Assembly: GCA_942491345.1 (NCBI GenBank)
Contig: CALOAN010000053.1
Span: 1 to 64,000 of the forward strand
Source of the DNA: JAHEEL01 sp942491345
GTDB taxonomy: Bacteria > Actinomycetota > Acidimicrobiia > Spongiisociales > UBA5794
Reading direction: 5' to 3'
DNA: 64,000 nucleotides
The notes beneath the pieces were generated by a model. It was not told where the DNA came from. It saw only the letters and a list, made by a program, of their open reading frames with translations, and searched no databases. This document shows positions 48,399 through 57,688 of this stretch, piece by piece (positions within the stretch are counted from its first letter, which is position 1; each line of letters opens with the position of its first letter). The translations under genes and the position numbers were made by a program.

Positions 48399-48575
48399 AT
48401 GGCCGGCAAAGGCGAGCTGTACCAACAGAAGAATGGCAAGTGGGCATTCCGCGTAAAGGCTTCGAACGGCCAGATCGTGGCGGCGAGTCAGGGTTACGCA
48501 AAGCGAGCCTCTGCACGTTCGACACTCGAGAAGCTGCTCAAGGGTGCATACGACGGTCCCATAATCGAGCCGTAG
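48399..48575 (+). CDS. YegP/DUF1508 family small protein
   Basis: Protein of 58 residues, a single DUF1508 repeat: GELYQQKNGKWAFRVKASNG and IVAASQGYAKRASARSTLEK. The family is a small beta-alpha fold of unknown role, often stress-linked. ATG 48399 has an excellent Shine-Dalgarno AAGGAGGGA. The frame is open much further upstream, but that part overlaps msrB. Confidence 0.88.
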   Translation: MAGKGELYQQKNGKWAFRVKASNGQIVAASQGYAKRASARSTLEKLLKGAYDGPIIEP

Positions 48576-48728
48576 GCGAACGACACGCACGATCGACGGG
48601 CCGCCGCACTATGCGGCGGCCTCTTCGCGCGAAGCGCCGAAGGCACTATGACACCACGTGATCGCCCGCCAATGCCGTCGGCGCACGTGTCCCGCCGGCA
48701 CACATCGATGCCCGGAGGCGCCTCCAGA

Positions 48729-49355
48729 TCAGTCGTTGAAGGGGACGTGCTGGCGAATCCAGGTATGCATCGCGATTCCTGAGGCAACGCCCGCATTGAT
48801 CGACCGGGTCGAACCGAACTGGGCGATCGAACAGACGGCGTCACACGCCTCACGTATCGCGTCTGACAGGCCCGGGCCTTCCTGACCGAAGACCAGGACA
48901 CACCGCTCAGGCAAGACGGTTGTCTCGATTGGCGCCGAGTCGGGCAGGATGTCGACCCCGATCACCGGGAGTTGCTCGTCTCGCGCCCAGGCAACAAACG
49001 CCTCGGTCGTCGGATGGTGTCGTACATGTTGGTAGCGATCGGTCACCATGGCACCCCGGCGATTCCATCGCCGCTTGCCGATGATGTGGATCTCAGCCGC
49101 AAGAAACGCGTTGGCGTTGCGCACAACGGTTCCGATGTTGAAGTCGTGTTGCCAGTTCTCGACGGCCACGTGAAAGCCGTGACGTCGCCGGTCGAGGTCG
49201 GCGACAATCGCCTCCCGGGACCAGTAGCGATAGGCGTCGACGACATTGCGGCGGTCACCCTCCGCCAGTAGTCCGGGGTCCAGACGAGGATCTTGGGGCC
49301 ACGGCTTCGGGTGCGGGCCGACTCCGACCTCACGCGCTACGTCGTCTGCGCTCAT
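48729..49355 (-). CDS. SpoU/TrmH-family RNA methyltransferase
   Basis: SPOUT-type 2'-O-methyltransferase of 208 residues acting on tRNA or rRNA. Motif 1 is NIGTVVRNANAF, motif 2 VLVFGQEGPGLS and motif 3 STRSINAGVASGIAMH, which together form the knotted S-adenosylmethionine site. The exact target nucleotide cannot be read from sequence. ATG 49355 follows TAGCCT and six bases on the minus strand, a leaderless promoter. Confidence 0.92.
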   Translation of the reverse strand: MSADDVAREVGVGPHPKPWPQDPRLDPGLLAEGDRRNVVDAYRYWSREAIVADLDRRRHGFHVAVENWQHDFNIGTVVRNANAFLAAEIHIIGKRRWNRRGAMVTDRYQHVRHHPTTEAFVAWARDEQLPVIGVDILPDSAPIETTVLPERCVLVFGQEGPGLSDAIREACDAVCSIAQFGSTRSINAGVASGIAMHTWIRQHVPFND

Positions 49356-49361
49356 CGGACC

Positions 49362-49367
49362 AGGCTA
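49362..49367 (-). promoter_or_regulatory. -10 box of a leaderless promoter
   Basis: On the minus strand TAGCCT, then GGTCCG, then ATG 49355. Confidence 0.55.
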
Positions 49368-49451
49368 CCGCCGGGCGACAGGGCAGCGGAGTCTCCTCAC
49401 TAACATCGTCGTCCAGCTGTTCAAACCGATACCCCTTCGCGAGAGGACCGA

Positions 49452-49616
49452 ATGAAGAAGCTCGAATCGGGCGCCTTGCACATAGCAGGCTCGGGGATCG
49501 CGGAGCCTCTCACGGTCGCGTGCGAGAAGGCCTCAACACCCGGGAGCGCCCACGGTTTCACCGACACGATCACCGCACCGGTTCCAGTGGCCGAGATGCC
49601 GGGCAGCGAGGAATAG
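49452..49616 (+). CDS. Possible small protein upstream of SCO1
   Basis: A 54-codon frame, MKKLESGALHIAGSGIAEPL through AEMPGSEE, ending three bases before the SCO1 start. GAGAGGA precedes the ATG. It has one cysteine (TVACEK) and no TM segment. The position at the head of a copper-type operon and the good ribosome binding site favour a real gene, but no family is recognised. Confidence 0.4.
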   Translation: MKKLESGALHIAGSGIAEPLTVACEKASTPGSAHGFTDTITAPVPVAEMPGSEE

Positions 49617-49619
49617 CCG

Positions 49620-50249
49620 TTGATTCACCGGTTGGCAATCCTCGTCACGCTGGTTGCGCTCATGGGCGCGGCGTGCTCGGACTCGGCGATGGACCCCGAG
49701 GATCGCGTCGGGTACAACCGGACACCCGCGCCGGACGTGTCCCAGACCGAGTTCATCGACTACTCAACACTTCCCGGCGGCGAGGTGTTTGCGCCTATTG
49801 CACCCGAAGGAGAGCTCCTCCTGATGTACTTCGGGTACCTGTCGTGCCCCGACGTGTGCCCAACGACGCTCGCCGAGCTCTCGAACGCTCTTGATGCAAT
49901 GCCGGAGGACGATGCCGACCGGATCTCCGTGGGGATGGTGAGCGTGGATCCTGATCGGGACGAAGGGACGGCGATCTCCACGTATCTCGATGTCTTCGTG
50001 GACCGGAACCATGGCCTTCTCGCTCCCGACGCAGCCAGCCTGGCGGAGTCGGCCGAGATCTTCGGGGTCCTCTACGAAGTCGAAGAGCACGAACCGGGCG
50101 ACACGAGCTACGACGTCGGCCACTCGGCGACGGTCTACGTTGTGGACGACCGCGGTCTGATCGTCTGGGAACTCGGCTTCAGCGCCGACCGGGATCCACA
50201 GCTCACCGCCGACACTCTCGAGAGCATCCTGAACGAACGATACGAATGA
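49620..50249 (+). CDS. SCO1/SenC/PrrC copper chaperone lipoprotein
   Basis: Thioredoxin-fold copper chaperone of 209 residues used in cytochrome c oxidase CuA assembly. The signal peptide ends in a lipobox with C19 (LMGAACSDS). The copper-binding residues are C76 and C80 (SCPDVCP) and H168 (DVGHSATVYVVD). It starts at TTG 49620, with GAGGAA upstream. Its stop overlaps the copC start by four bases, opening a tightly packed operon. Confidence 0.92.
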   Translation: MIHRLAILVTLVALMGAACSDSAMDPEDRVGYNRTPAPDVSQTEFIDYSTLPGGEVFAPIAPEGELLLMYFGYLSCPDVCPTTLAELSNALDAMPEDDADRISVGMVSVDPDRDEGTAISTYLDVFVDRNHGLLAPDAASLAESAEIFGVLYEVEEHEPGDTSYDVGHSATVYVVDDRGLIVWELGFSADRDPQLTADTLESILNERYE

Positions 50250-51529
50250 CGCACGGCCTGCTCTTCGCCGTGCTGGCAGCCGCGATGATCGTGACGGGTT
50301 CCTCGGCAGCATCGGCGAGCGGCGGGCCGGCAACCTTGATTGATGCGTCGCCCGGGGTTGATGCAGTGGTTGTTCGCCCGCCCGAGGAGGTCTCGCTCAG
50401 CTTCAGAGAGCCGGTCTCTGCGGTTCACGTCCGCCTCTTCAAGGACGACAGCCTGGTGTCTTCGGCCGATGCCGTGGTGGAAGAGACTCTGGCCATTGCC
50501 GTCGTCGGATCTGCTGGACCGGGTAACTACCTCGTCGACTGGAAGGGTACGGACACCGCAGGTGCTGCCATCGCCGGGGCATACGTGTTCCTCGTCGATC
50601 CGCGGGGCAGCAACAGTATCGCTGTTGATCGAGAGGTTGCAGGAGCGAGCGGAGCGCTTGGCGGCCTGAGGGTAATTGCGGCAGCGATCGCTGCAGTCGG
50701 AACAGTTGCTCTTTTGGCTGGCGTCGTGCAGTGGCTTGAGCATGCACCGGCGGAAACGCCGAAGCGCAGTATCGGCATCGCGGCGCTCGCGACCGGGATC
50801 GGCTCGTTGGCGGCCGGCGCCACCTACGGCGTGCCGGCAGACGGCTCCCTCGCCGACATCATCTCCCCTGGAACGGTCTCGTCCACTATTGCTTCGGGAC
50901 CGGGACGGGCGTGGGTGACTGCGACACTTCTGATGGGTGTGATGCCGTTCATCTTGGTGCTCGGTCGTTCCGTGCGTGCACGAAGGGTTGCCGCTGGAGC
51001 GACAGGCGTGACGGCGGTGGCCGGGCTCTGGGTTGCGGTGGGCCTCGGTTGGTTGGTGCGTCTCCCATGGCCGTTGCTGTGCATCGCCCTCGCAGTCGCG
51101 ACTGCTTTGTGGCTGTCGATCGAAACCGGTCGACCGGTCGCAGTCGGGGTTTCCTTGGTTGTCGCTCTTGCCGTGGCCGTCCCCATCGTGTCCGGCATCC
51201 GAGACTCGGGAACAAGCACCGCCGTGCAGACCGGAGATCTCCTGATCGAGGCGTCGCTCGATCCGGCCCGCTCCGGTATCAACGAGCTGCACCTGTACGG
51301 CTTCGATATCTCGGGTGGCGGGCTGGCGCTGGGGCCTACGTCGGTGCTTGCGTATCATCAGGCGATGGACGTCGGCCCTCTGAACCTTCCTGTACTCAGG
51401 GCGGGACCCAATCACTTCCTCTCCTATCGTGCGATGTTGCCGCTGTCCGGTAGTTGGACGTTTCACGTCACAGTGGCCACACCGGAAGGCGGAACAGAGG
51501 TCGCATCGATGGAGATGAACCTGCAATGA
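50246..51529 (+). CDS. CopC-domain membrane protein
   Basis: Protein of 427 residues. A signal peptide and a CopC-like beta domain (GGPATLIDASPGVDAVVVRP, VSLSFREPVSAVHVRLF) are followed by seven or eight TM helices and a C-terminal extracellular domain (LDPARSGINELHLYG, GSWTFHVTVATPEG) as in YtkA/CopD-type proteins. The histidine that normally starts mature CopC is missing, so copper binding may be altered. It overlaps SCO1 upstream and the cupredoxin downstream (ATGA). Confidence 0.85.
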   Translation: MTHGLLFAVLAAAMIVTGSSAASASGGPATLIDASPGVDAVVVRPPEEVSLSFREPVSAVHVRLFKDDSLVSSADAVVEETLAIAVVGSAGPGNYLVDWKGTDTAGAAIAGAYVFLVDPRGSNSIAVDREVAGASGALGGLRVIAAAIAAVGTVALLAGVVQWLEHAPAETPKRSIGIAALATGIGSLAAGATYGVPADGSLADIISPGTVSSTIASGPGRAWVTATLLMGVMPFILVLGRSVRARRVAAGATGVTAVAGLWVAVGLGWLVRLPWPLLCIALAVATALWLSIETGRPVAVGVSLVVALAVAVPIVSGIRDSGTSTAVQTGDLLIEASLDPARSGINELHLYGFDISGGGLALGPTSVLAYHQAMDVGPLNLPVLRAGPNHFLSYRAMLPLSGSWTFHVTVATPEGGTEVASMEMNLQ

Positions 51530-51906
51530 CCATGCGATCCGCAATGCGAAATGTGCCACTGACTCTCTGGTTGACCGGCGTGCTGGCAGTCGTGAGCCTC
51601 AGCGCTGCGGTTGTGGTTCATGTCGCTCCGCGAGCAGCAGCTTCGCAGACCATCACCATCAGCGTCCCCGAAGGAACCCAAGCCCAAATGGACGCGGGGG
51701 AGGAGATCGTGCTCTTCCCACGCCGATTGGAGGTCGGCGTTGGCGACCGGATCGTCATCGAGAACGACGACGCCTCATCGCATCAAGTTGGTCCGTACGT
51801 CGTCGGGCCGGGGCAGCGGATCGTCCAGACATTCTCAACAAATGGGATCATCGAGGGGATTTGCACGCTGCACCCCTCCGGTGAGGTCACCATCGTGGTG
51901 CGGTGA
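51526..51906 (+). CDS. Cupredoxin-like secreted protein
   Basis: Exported or membrane-anchored protein of 126 residues: one TM/signal segment (LWLTGVLAVVSLSAAVVVHV) and a plastocyanin-type barrel (RLEVGVGDRIVIENDD). Candidate type-1 copper ligands are H86 (SSHQVGP), C113 and H116 (GICTLHPSGE); the fourth ligand, usually Met, is not evident. It overlaps both neighbours, so the four genes are co-translated. Confidence 0.85.
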   Translation: MTMRSAMRNVPLTLWLTGVLAVVSLSAAVVVHVAPRAAASQTITISVPEGTQAQMDAGEEIVLFPRRLEVGVGDRIVIENDDASSHQVGPYVVGPGQRIVQTFSTNGIIEGICTLHPSGEVTIVVR

Positions 51907-52943
51907 TGCGCGGTGTGAGGCGCATCCTCGCGATTGGGTTGGCATCAGTTGCCGCGGTCTTGCTGTCGCCTGCGCCGGCCTCGGCCGATCCCGCAACCCC
52001 GACCAACTATCGGTCACAGGTCGTGTTCGTCGAAGGTCCGGGCGTGACCGAGGTTGAAATAGTGGGTGGTGATGCCTTTGTTCGCCTGACGGCTTCGCGC
52101 GGGGTGACGCTCGAAGTGCTCGGCTACGAGGGAGAGGAGTACATCCGCTTCGATCCAGACGGCACCGTGCACGTGAACCAACGGTCGCCGTCGAAGTATC
52201 TGAACGATGACCGGTATGCGAACGTGGAGTTGCCGGTTGAGGCTGACGCTGGAGCTGTTCCCCGCTGGGAGACCGTGTCGGCGGACGGTACGTACAGCTG
52301 GCACGATCATCGAACCCATTGGATGAGCCCCACACCTCCAGCATCGGTGGGCGACTCGGGCGGAACGTACAGTGTGCAGATCTTCGATTGGGCGTTGCCG
52401 CTCCGGGCCGATGGAGAAGAGGGCTCCATTGTGGGCACCCTCACGTGGATCCCCTCGACCACAGCACTGCCGTGGTTCGCACTCGCCATCGCGACGCTCG
52501 TAGCCGTCGCCGCCGGATCTATGCGAATGGGTTCTCGTTCGCAGGCCGCCCTCCTCCTCGCGCTCGCCGTCGCGGCCTTGGTCGCCGGACTCGCGTCGAT
52601 GGCGGCCCAACCGCCGGAAGGTCGAGTCTACGGCATCGAACTCGTCGGACCACCTGTGATCATTGCCTTGGGGATCCTGGCGCTCATCCAGGCGAAGCAG
52701 TCCAGCCGCGCCTCGATTCAAGTGGTGCTCATCGGCAGCGTCGGTCTCGCGGTCTGGGGTGTCATGCGCGTGGGCGTGCTCACCCATCCGATCCTCCCCA
52801 CCGTTCTCCCGTATGCACTTGATCGGCTGATTGCCGCTGCAGTCCTCGGCGGAGCCGTTGGCCTGGTCGTGGGTATCGCGACGTCGATCACCCTTGCGAA
52901 CCGGGCGCGTCGAGTGAGTGGAGATGGGCATCACACGTCCTGA
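51906..52943 (+). CDS. Secreted/membrane protein of the copper operon
   Basis: Protein of about 345 residues with a signal peptide (LAIGLASVAAVLLSPAPASA), an extracellular part (VTLEVLGYEGEEYIRFDPDG; TYSWHDHRTHWMSP, rich in His) and four or five TM helices near the end. The YSWHDHRTHWM segment is typical of a membrane protein that travels with CopC and SCO1 in Actinomycetota and suggests metal contact; no function is proven. It starts at GTG 51903 or ATG 51906. Confidence 0.75.
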   Translation: MRGVRRILAIGLASVAAVLLSPAPASADPATPTNYRSQVVFVEGPGVTEVEIVGGDAFVRLTASRGVTLEVLGYEGEEYIRFDPDGTVHVNQRSPSKYLNDDRYANVELPVEADAGAVPRWETVSADGTYSWHDHRTHWMSPTPPASVGDSGGTYSVQIFDWALPLRADGEEGSIVGTLTWIPSTTALPWFALAIATLVAVAAGSMRMGSRSQAALLLALAVAALVAGLASMAAQPPEGRVYGIELVGPPVIIALGILALIQAKQSSRASIQVVLIGSVGLAVWGVMRVGVLTHPILPTVLPYALDRLIAAAVLGGAVGLVVGIATSITLANRARRVSGDGHHTS

Positions 52944-52988
52944 TGCCACCGCTACGCTCCAGTTTGTGACAGCCCGGGATTGGCATCT

Positions 52989-54320
52989 ATGCGGTTCGTG
53001 ATCGTTGGGGGAGGAGCCGATGGCTCTCATCTCGCGGAGCGGCTCGTTGCCGAGGGCGAGGACGTTGCGATCGTCGAGGCAGATCCTCACCGTGCCGCGC
53101 TGCTCCGGGAGCGTCTCGATGCGCAGGTGATCCAGGGGAATGGTGCGAACCCGAGTGTCCTCAAGCGTGCTGGTGTTGAACGTGCCGACATCCTGTTCGC
53201 CGTCTCGGATAGTGATGGGGCGAACGTCCTCGCATGCCAATCGGCCCGCTCTCTTGGTTGTGAAAGAACCGTGGCCCGGATCGAGAACGTCGAACTCCAG
53301 GACGTGGTGCTCGGTTTCGGGATAGAGGCGATCATCGATCCTCGGGCTGCCGTAGCGGAGAAGCTCGTGGGACTCGTGGCCCACCCCGGGCTCAGCGACT
53401 ACTTTCGGTTCGGTGAGGGCGCCGTTGTAGTGCTTGGAGGCCTCGTACGTGCCGATTCTCCGCTCGTCGGACGCTCCCTATCCGACATGCGCCGCTCGCT
53501 CGCGGGCTGGGACTGCGTCATCGCCTCGATCGTCCGCGACGAGCAGACGCTGGTAGGACGGGGAGCGACGGTCGTCGAGGCTTTTGACAAGATCCTCCTC
53601 GTTGTTCGGCGCGGTGACGTCGATCGAGCCAGCCAGCTCATCGGTGCCCACCCAACGGAGATCGATCGTGTCATCATCGTGGGTGGTGGCCGTGTCGCGG
53701 AGCTGAGCGCGGCGGCACTCAGGAAGGCCGGCCGGAGGGTGCTCCTCCTCCACGACGATCAAACCCGGGCCTACGAGATTGCGGAAAGGAGTCCGAATAT
53801 CGAGGTTGTGGTGGCGGACCCAACCGATCCACGCGTCCTGCAGAGTCTCGAGATCGGTTCGGGGGACGCACTCCTCGCCCTCACGAGGAGCGACGCCGTC
53901 AATATGCTTGCAAGCCACATGGCGAGCCGGCTCGGGGCATCAACCACCGTGTCTCGGTTCAATCGGGTCGAGCTGTTCGATCTGATGCCGGCCGTTGGCG
54001 TTGACGCCGGTGTATCTGCCAAGGTCGCGGCCGCAAACGCCGTCCTGCGCTTCGTGCGGCGCGGTGCGATTGTCTCGGCTGCCGACTTCATGACCGGGGG
54101 GATTGAAGCACTCGAGATCGAGATCGTCGACCCTGCACCAGCGATTGGCACATCGGTTGGCGAGTTAGGCGTCCCGGCTGGTGCGGTGATCGGAGCCGTT
54201 GTGCGCGACGGCGCGGTGGTCGTTCCCCGGGGCTCAACTCGATTCCAACGAGGTGATCGAGTTGTTGTTCTCGCAACGCCCGATGCCGTGAGCACCGTCG
54301 AACGACTCTTTGGGACTTAG
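52989..54320 (+). CDS. trkA: Trk potassium uptake regulatory protein TrkA
   Basis: Cytosolic gate of the Trk/Ktr K+ system, 443 residues. It has two Rossmann domains (MRFVIVGGGADGSHLAERL and IDRVIIVGGGRVAELSAAAL) each followed by a TrkA-C domain, the full double RCK form that binds NAD(H) or ATP. ATG 52989 is chosen over TTG 52980. It lies three bases before trkH, so the two are one operon. Confidence 0.94.
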   Translation: MRFVIVGGGADGSHLAERLVAEGEDVAIVEADPHRAALLRERLDAQVIQGNGANPSVLKRAGVERADILFAVSDSDGANVLACQSARSLGCERTVARIENVELQDVVLGFGIEAIIDPRAAVAEKLVGLVAHPGLSDYFRFGEGAVVVLGGLVRADSPLVGRSLSDMRRSLAGWDCVIASIVRDEQTLVGRGATVVEAFDKILLVVRRGDVDRASQLIGAHPTEIDRVIIVGGGRVAELSAAALRKAGRRVLLLHDDQTRAYEIAERSPNIEVVVADPTDPRVLQSLEIGSGDALLALTRSDAVNMLASHMASRLGASTTVSRFNRVELFDLMPAVGVDAGVSAKVAAANAVLRFVRRGAIVSAADFMTGGIEALEIEIVDPAPAIGTSVGELGVPAGAVIGAVVRDGAVVVPRGSTRFQRGDRVVVLATPDAVSTVERLFGT

Positions 54321-54323
54321 GCC

Positions 54324-55802
54324 GTGGCGATTCGAACGCTGAGCTGGGCGGCTGCACCGACGCCGAGAAGGATCTTCTACATCATTGGTGTTGTGCTTGT
54401 TGCCGGTGGTCTTGCAGCCATCCCTGCGATCGGTGTCTCCCTGATCTACGCAGAAGGGACGACCGCCCTTCATCTTGGCGCAACGGCGTTGGCGACCGCC
54501 GGTTCGGGCGGATTGATCGTTCTCGCGGCGGGGCGTCCGGAGCGGCTCCGTCCTAAGGAATCATTCGCAGGCGTTGCGCTTGCTTGGGTTTCGGTGATCG
54601 CGTTCGGTTCGATCCCATATCTCTTGAGCGGAGAGCTCGGCTTCACGGATTCCATGTTCGAGAGCACAGCAGGCTTCACAACCACGGGGGCGACAACGAT
54701 TGAGGACCTCGCCGAGGTTGCACGAGGCCTGCTGTTCTGGAGAGCCACAACCCAATGGCTCGGGGGCATGGGGATCATCGTCCTGTCGATTGCTGTGCTA
54801 CCGCTTGTGGGAGCCGGCGGACTTCAGCTGGCTCGGGCGGAATCCCCGGGGCCTGAACCCGATCGGCTGACTCCTCGGTATCGGGGCACTGCCGTTCGGC
54901 TGTGGGGCTTCTACGCCGTCCTGACCGGCGCCGCTGCCGTTGTGCTCGCCTTCGGCGACATGTCGCTCTATGAGGCGGTCACCCATGCTCTGACGGTGAT
55001 TTCTACCGGGGGTTTCGGCACCGAGTCGACGTCGATCGGCGGCTTCTCCGCCTACACCCAGTGGGTGATCACCGGGTTCATGCTGATCGGCGCCAGCTCA
55101 TTCGCACTTCACATTCGGGCTCTCAGGGATCCGGGCGAGTATCGGAAGAAGCCCCAGTTTCGCTACTACCTCATGAGCATTCTCGCCGGCGTACTGCTGG
55201 TCATGATTGGGCTATACCTCGAGGGAACCGGCGTTCCGGTGCGGGAATCGGCGTTCACGGCCATCGCCATGATCACCGGCACGGGCTACTTCGTCACGGA
55301 CTATGCGGTGTGGCCGGCAGCGCTCTTGAGCGTGATCCTCATGATGATGTTCATGGGTGGGATGTCCGGCTCGACCACCGGCGCACTCAAGACTTACCGG
55401 GTAGTCATCATCCTGAAGTCGGCTGCCAGCGAGGTCCGCCGTTTGACCCGACCGCGCGCGATCTCCATTACGAGGTTCGGCGGGACGGCCTTGCCGCCCG
55501 GAGTGGTTTCGAGTGTGCACACGTACGTGGTCGTGTACATCGTTGCTTTCTCGGTGGGAACCGTCTTGTTGCTCTATTTCCAAAGCGCCTGGGGAACAGA
55601 GATGGATCTCGTGACAGGTGCGTCCGCCGCGGCGTCGGCGATCGGGAATATCGGTCCCGGACTGGGGTTTGTCGGCCCCATGGGCACCTACGCGGAAGTC
55701 GCGGCCCCGGGCAAATGGGTGCTCGGAATGCTCATGGTGCTCGGGCGGCTCGAGATCTATCCGGTGATCCTCCTCTTCACGGCGTCATTCTGGCGCCGCT
55801 AG
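54324..55802 (+). CDS. trkH: Trk potassium uptake membrane protein TrkH
   Basis: K+ translocating subunit of 492 residues with about ten TM helices and selectivity-filter loops such as ESTAGFTTTGATT, THALTVISTGGFG and TGTGYFVTDY. The glycines of the four filters are conserved. It ends with the family block GPMGTYAEVAAPGKW and EIYPVILLFTASFW. It starts at GTG 54324 directly behind trkA and works with it. Confidence 0.93.
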   Translation: MAIRTLSWAAAPTPRRIFYIIGVVLVAGGLAAIPAIGVSLIYAEGTTALHLGATALATAGSGGLIVLAAGRPERLRPKESFAGVALAWVSVIAFGSIPYLLSGELGFTDSMFESTAGFTTTGATTIEDLAEVARGLLFWRATTQWLGGMGIIVLSIAVLPLVGAGGLQLARAESPGPEPDRLTPRYRGTAVRLWGFYAVLTGAAAVVLAFGDMSLYEAVTHALTVISTGGFGTESTSIGGFSAYTQWVITGFMLIGASSFALHIRALRDPGEYRKKPQFRYYLMSILAGVLLVMIGLYLEGTGVPVRESAFTAIAMITGTGYFVTDYAVWPAALLSVILMMMFMGGMSGSTTGALKTYRVVIILKSAASEVRRLTRPRAISITRFGGTALPPGVVSSVHTYVVVYIVAFSVGTVLLLYFQSAWGTEMDLVTGASAAASAIGNIGPGLGFVGPMGTYAEVAAPGKWVLGMLMVLGRLEIYPVILLFTASFWRR

Positions 55803-55894
55803 ATCGACACAACCTGCAGCGTCCCGTCGGCGAGCGCTGTGGCCCGGGCACTAGATTCGAAGCGTCAGTTCCGCTCACCGCAGGGAGATGCGCG

Positions 55895-56395
55895 TTGCAG
55901 GCAAGGCGTTTCGAGATCGATGAGTCGACTGCCTCAGTCGCATTTGTCGCGTCGTCTTCCGTGCATCCGATCCGCTCGGTCGGTTCCGTGTCGGGCTGGT
56001 TCGAAGCAGCATTCGGCAACGGCGCCTTCGCCGAGAACCAGGAGTTGTGCGGGGATCTGGAGGTACCACTCGACCGCCTTTCGTCGGGGAACCCGCTGGT
56101 CGATCGCGAAATGAAGCGCCGCGTCGACTCCGCACTGCACCCGGTGATCAACGCACGCATCGAGGAGACGCTTCGAGTCGACGGTAACCATGCGACGATC
56201 ACCGGCACGATCGACTTCTTCGGAGTATCGACCCTTGTGGAAGGGGAGGTCGACATCCTCCCCGGGCCGCGCCTCGTCGGTACCGGGGATTTCGACGTCA
56301 GGTGGTGGGGGTTCGAGCCGCCTCGCCTGCTCATCATGCGCGTCGACCCGATCGTTACGGTGGAGATCGACGCGCCACTCATCGAGCGACACTGA
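55895..56395 (+). CDS. YceI family protein
   Basis: Lipocalin-like protein of 166 residues. RRFEIDESTASVAFVASSSV, then GSVSGWFEAAFGNGAF, and ATITGTIDFFGVSTLVEGEV fit the YceI beta-barrel, which binds long isoprenoid or fatty chains. No signal peptide is seen. TTG 55895 is chosen because GGGAG lies seven bases before it; the frame runs back into trkH in another phase. It lies 92 bases after trkH. Confidence 0.8.
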   Translation: MQARRFEIDESTASVAFVASSSVHPIRSVGSVSGWFEAAFGNGAFAENQELCGDLEVPLDRLSSGNPLVDREMKRRVDSALHPVINARIEETLRVDGNHATITGTIDFFGVSTLVEGEVDILPGPRLVGTGDFDVRWWGFEPPRLLIMRVDPIVTVEIDAPLIERH

Positions 56396-56477
56396 CGCCG
56401 CTCGCGCTCAACGGAAGACTCAGGGCTCCGGGTTCGCCGGCCGATGATTAGTTCGAGGCGAAACGTCGGAGGTCACC

Positions 56478-57530
56478 ATGAGGAACATCCTGCGGTCGAG
56501 TGCCGCAGCGGTCACGTTGCTGGTCCTTTTGAGCGCGTTCCCGGCAGGTGCTGCGGCGTCCGATCTCGAGGGTGAGCTTGTCGACTACCCGCTGGTGTTC
56601 CCGGTCGATGGTGACCATCACTTCTCTGATTGGTTCTGGGCAGCGCGTTCGAGTGGCATTCATCATGCGCAGGATCTGATGGCCGACAAGCTGACGCCGG
56701 TTGTGGCCGCAGCCGATGGGACGATTCGGCTCGTCAACTGGACGGCCCAGGCTCATATGAATCCAGACCGCTGTTGCACCATCGCCTTGCGGCATGACGA
56801 CGGCTGGGAATCCTGGTACATCCACCTGAACAACGACACCGCGGGCACCGATGATGGGAAGGCGTGGGGAATCGCAGACGGTATTGCTCCCGGCGTTCGT
56901 GTCACAGCCGGTCAGCTGATCGGGTGGGTCGGTGACTCAGGCACCGCCGAACGAACAGCACCGCACCTTCACTTTGAGCTGAGGGATCCGCGTGGCGTGA
57001 TCGTGAATCCGTTCCAAGCGCTCGCGAGCGCCGGCGGCAACTGGCTCGGCTGGGGTCCTGCCGATCCACTGTTCGACGGGTATCGGGTGCTGCGAGCCGG
57101 CATTCGTGGTGCTGACGTGCGGCGTCTCCAGGATGTGCTCTCCGATCTTGGATACAATCCCGGGCCGATCGACGGCATCAGCGGCTCTCGAACGGTGGCA
57201 GCGGTTGCCGCGTTCCAGGCCGACGCGAAACTGACGGCTGATGGTCTCGCAGGTCGCATCACCAGGCTTGCATTGGAGAAGCGCTACGAGCGTGCGAGGG
57301 TCGCGTCGGACAGCGGGACCTCGACGCCGGGCATTCTCCGCACCGGGGATAGGGGCTCCGTCGTGCAGCGGGTGCAGCAGCTTCTCGCGAGTGCCGGATA
57401 CTCGCCTGGGCCGGCCGATGGGATCTTCGGGAGCAAGACCGAGCGTGCGGTGAAGGAATTCCAGGATGCCAAGGGGCTGCGCGTCGACGGCCTCGTTGGA
57501 GCCAACACCATGAAGGCCCTCAGCGCATAG
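56478..57530 (+). CDS. M23 metallopeptidase with two peptidoglycan-binding domains
   Basis: Secreted cell-wall hydrolase of 350 residues. A signal peptide (AAVTLLVLLSAFPAGAAA) is followed by an M23/LytM domain (about 40-180) with H62-x3-D66 and H163-L-H165, the zinc-binding set. Two PG_binding_1 repeats follow (LQDVLSDLGYNPGPIDGISG and VQQLLASAGYSPGPADGIFG). It would cut peptide cross-links. ATG 56478 follows GGAGGTCACC. Monocistronic. Confidence 0.93.
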   Translation: MRNILRSSAAAVTLLVLLSAFPAGAAASDLEGELVDYPLVFPVDGDHHFSDWFWAARSSGIHHAQDLMADKLTPVVAAADGTIRLVNWTAQAHMNPDRCCTIALRHDDGWESWYIHLNNDTAGTDDGKAWGIADGIAPGVRVTAGQLIGWVGDSGTAERTAPHLHFELRDPRGVIVNPFQALASAGGNWLGWGPADPLFDGYRVLRAGIRGADVRRLQDVLSDLGYNPGPIDGISGSRTVAAVAAFQADAKLTADGLAGRITRLALEKRYERARVASDSGTSTPGILRTGDRGSVVQRVQQLLASAGYSPGPADGIFGSKTERAVKEFQDAKGLRVDGLVGANTMKALSA

Positions 57531-57630
57531 GCGCGCGCCTGCCGGTCGCACGTTCGGAGCGATTCGGCGCCCGTTGTCGGGTCGTATCCTCCATTGCGCG
57601 TCACTCAACGGCAGCGAGGAAGGACCGAAC

Positions 57631-57687
57631 ATGACCGCAGTCGCGGGCCGGGGGATGAAGACGACCGATCATTTCGGGGCGGTGTGA
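57631..57687 (+). CDS. Putative 18-codon leader peptide
   Basis: Frame MTAVAGRGMKTTDHFGAV with a very good Shine-Dalgarno (AGGAAGGA) seven bases before its ATG. It stops one base before the transporter ATG (TGA-T-ATG), which has no separate ribosome binding site of its own apart from GGGGCGG inside this frame. It could couple or control translation of the transporter. A chance frame is not excluded. Confidence 0.4.
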   Translation: MTAVAGRGMKTTDHFGAV

Positions 57688-57688
57688 T

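Noticed and set aside
50135..51559. 474-codon minus-strand frame opposite CopC
   Set aside because: The plus strand has signal peptide, TM helices and start/stop overlaps; the reverse product is a basic low-complexity shadow.
52014..53384. 456-codon minus-strand frame opposite the copper membrane protein and trkA
   Set aside because: Shadow of two well-supported genes, without a ribosome binding site or domain.
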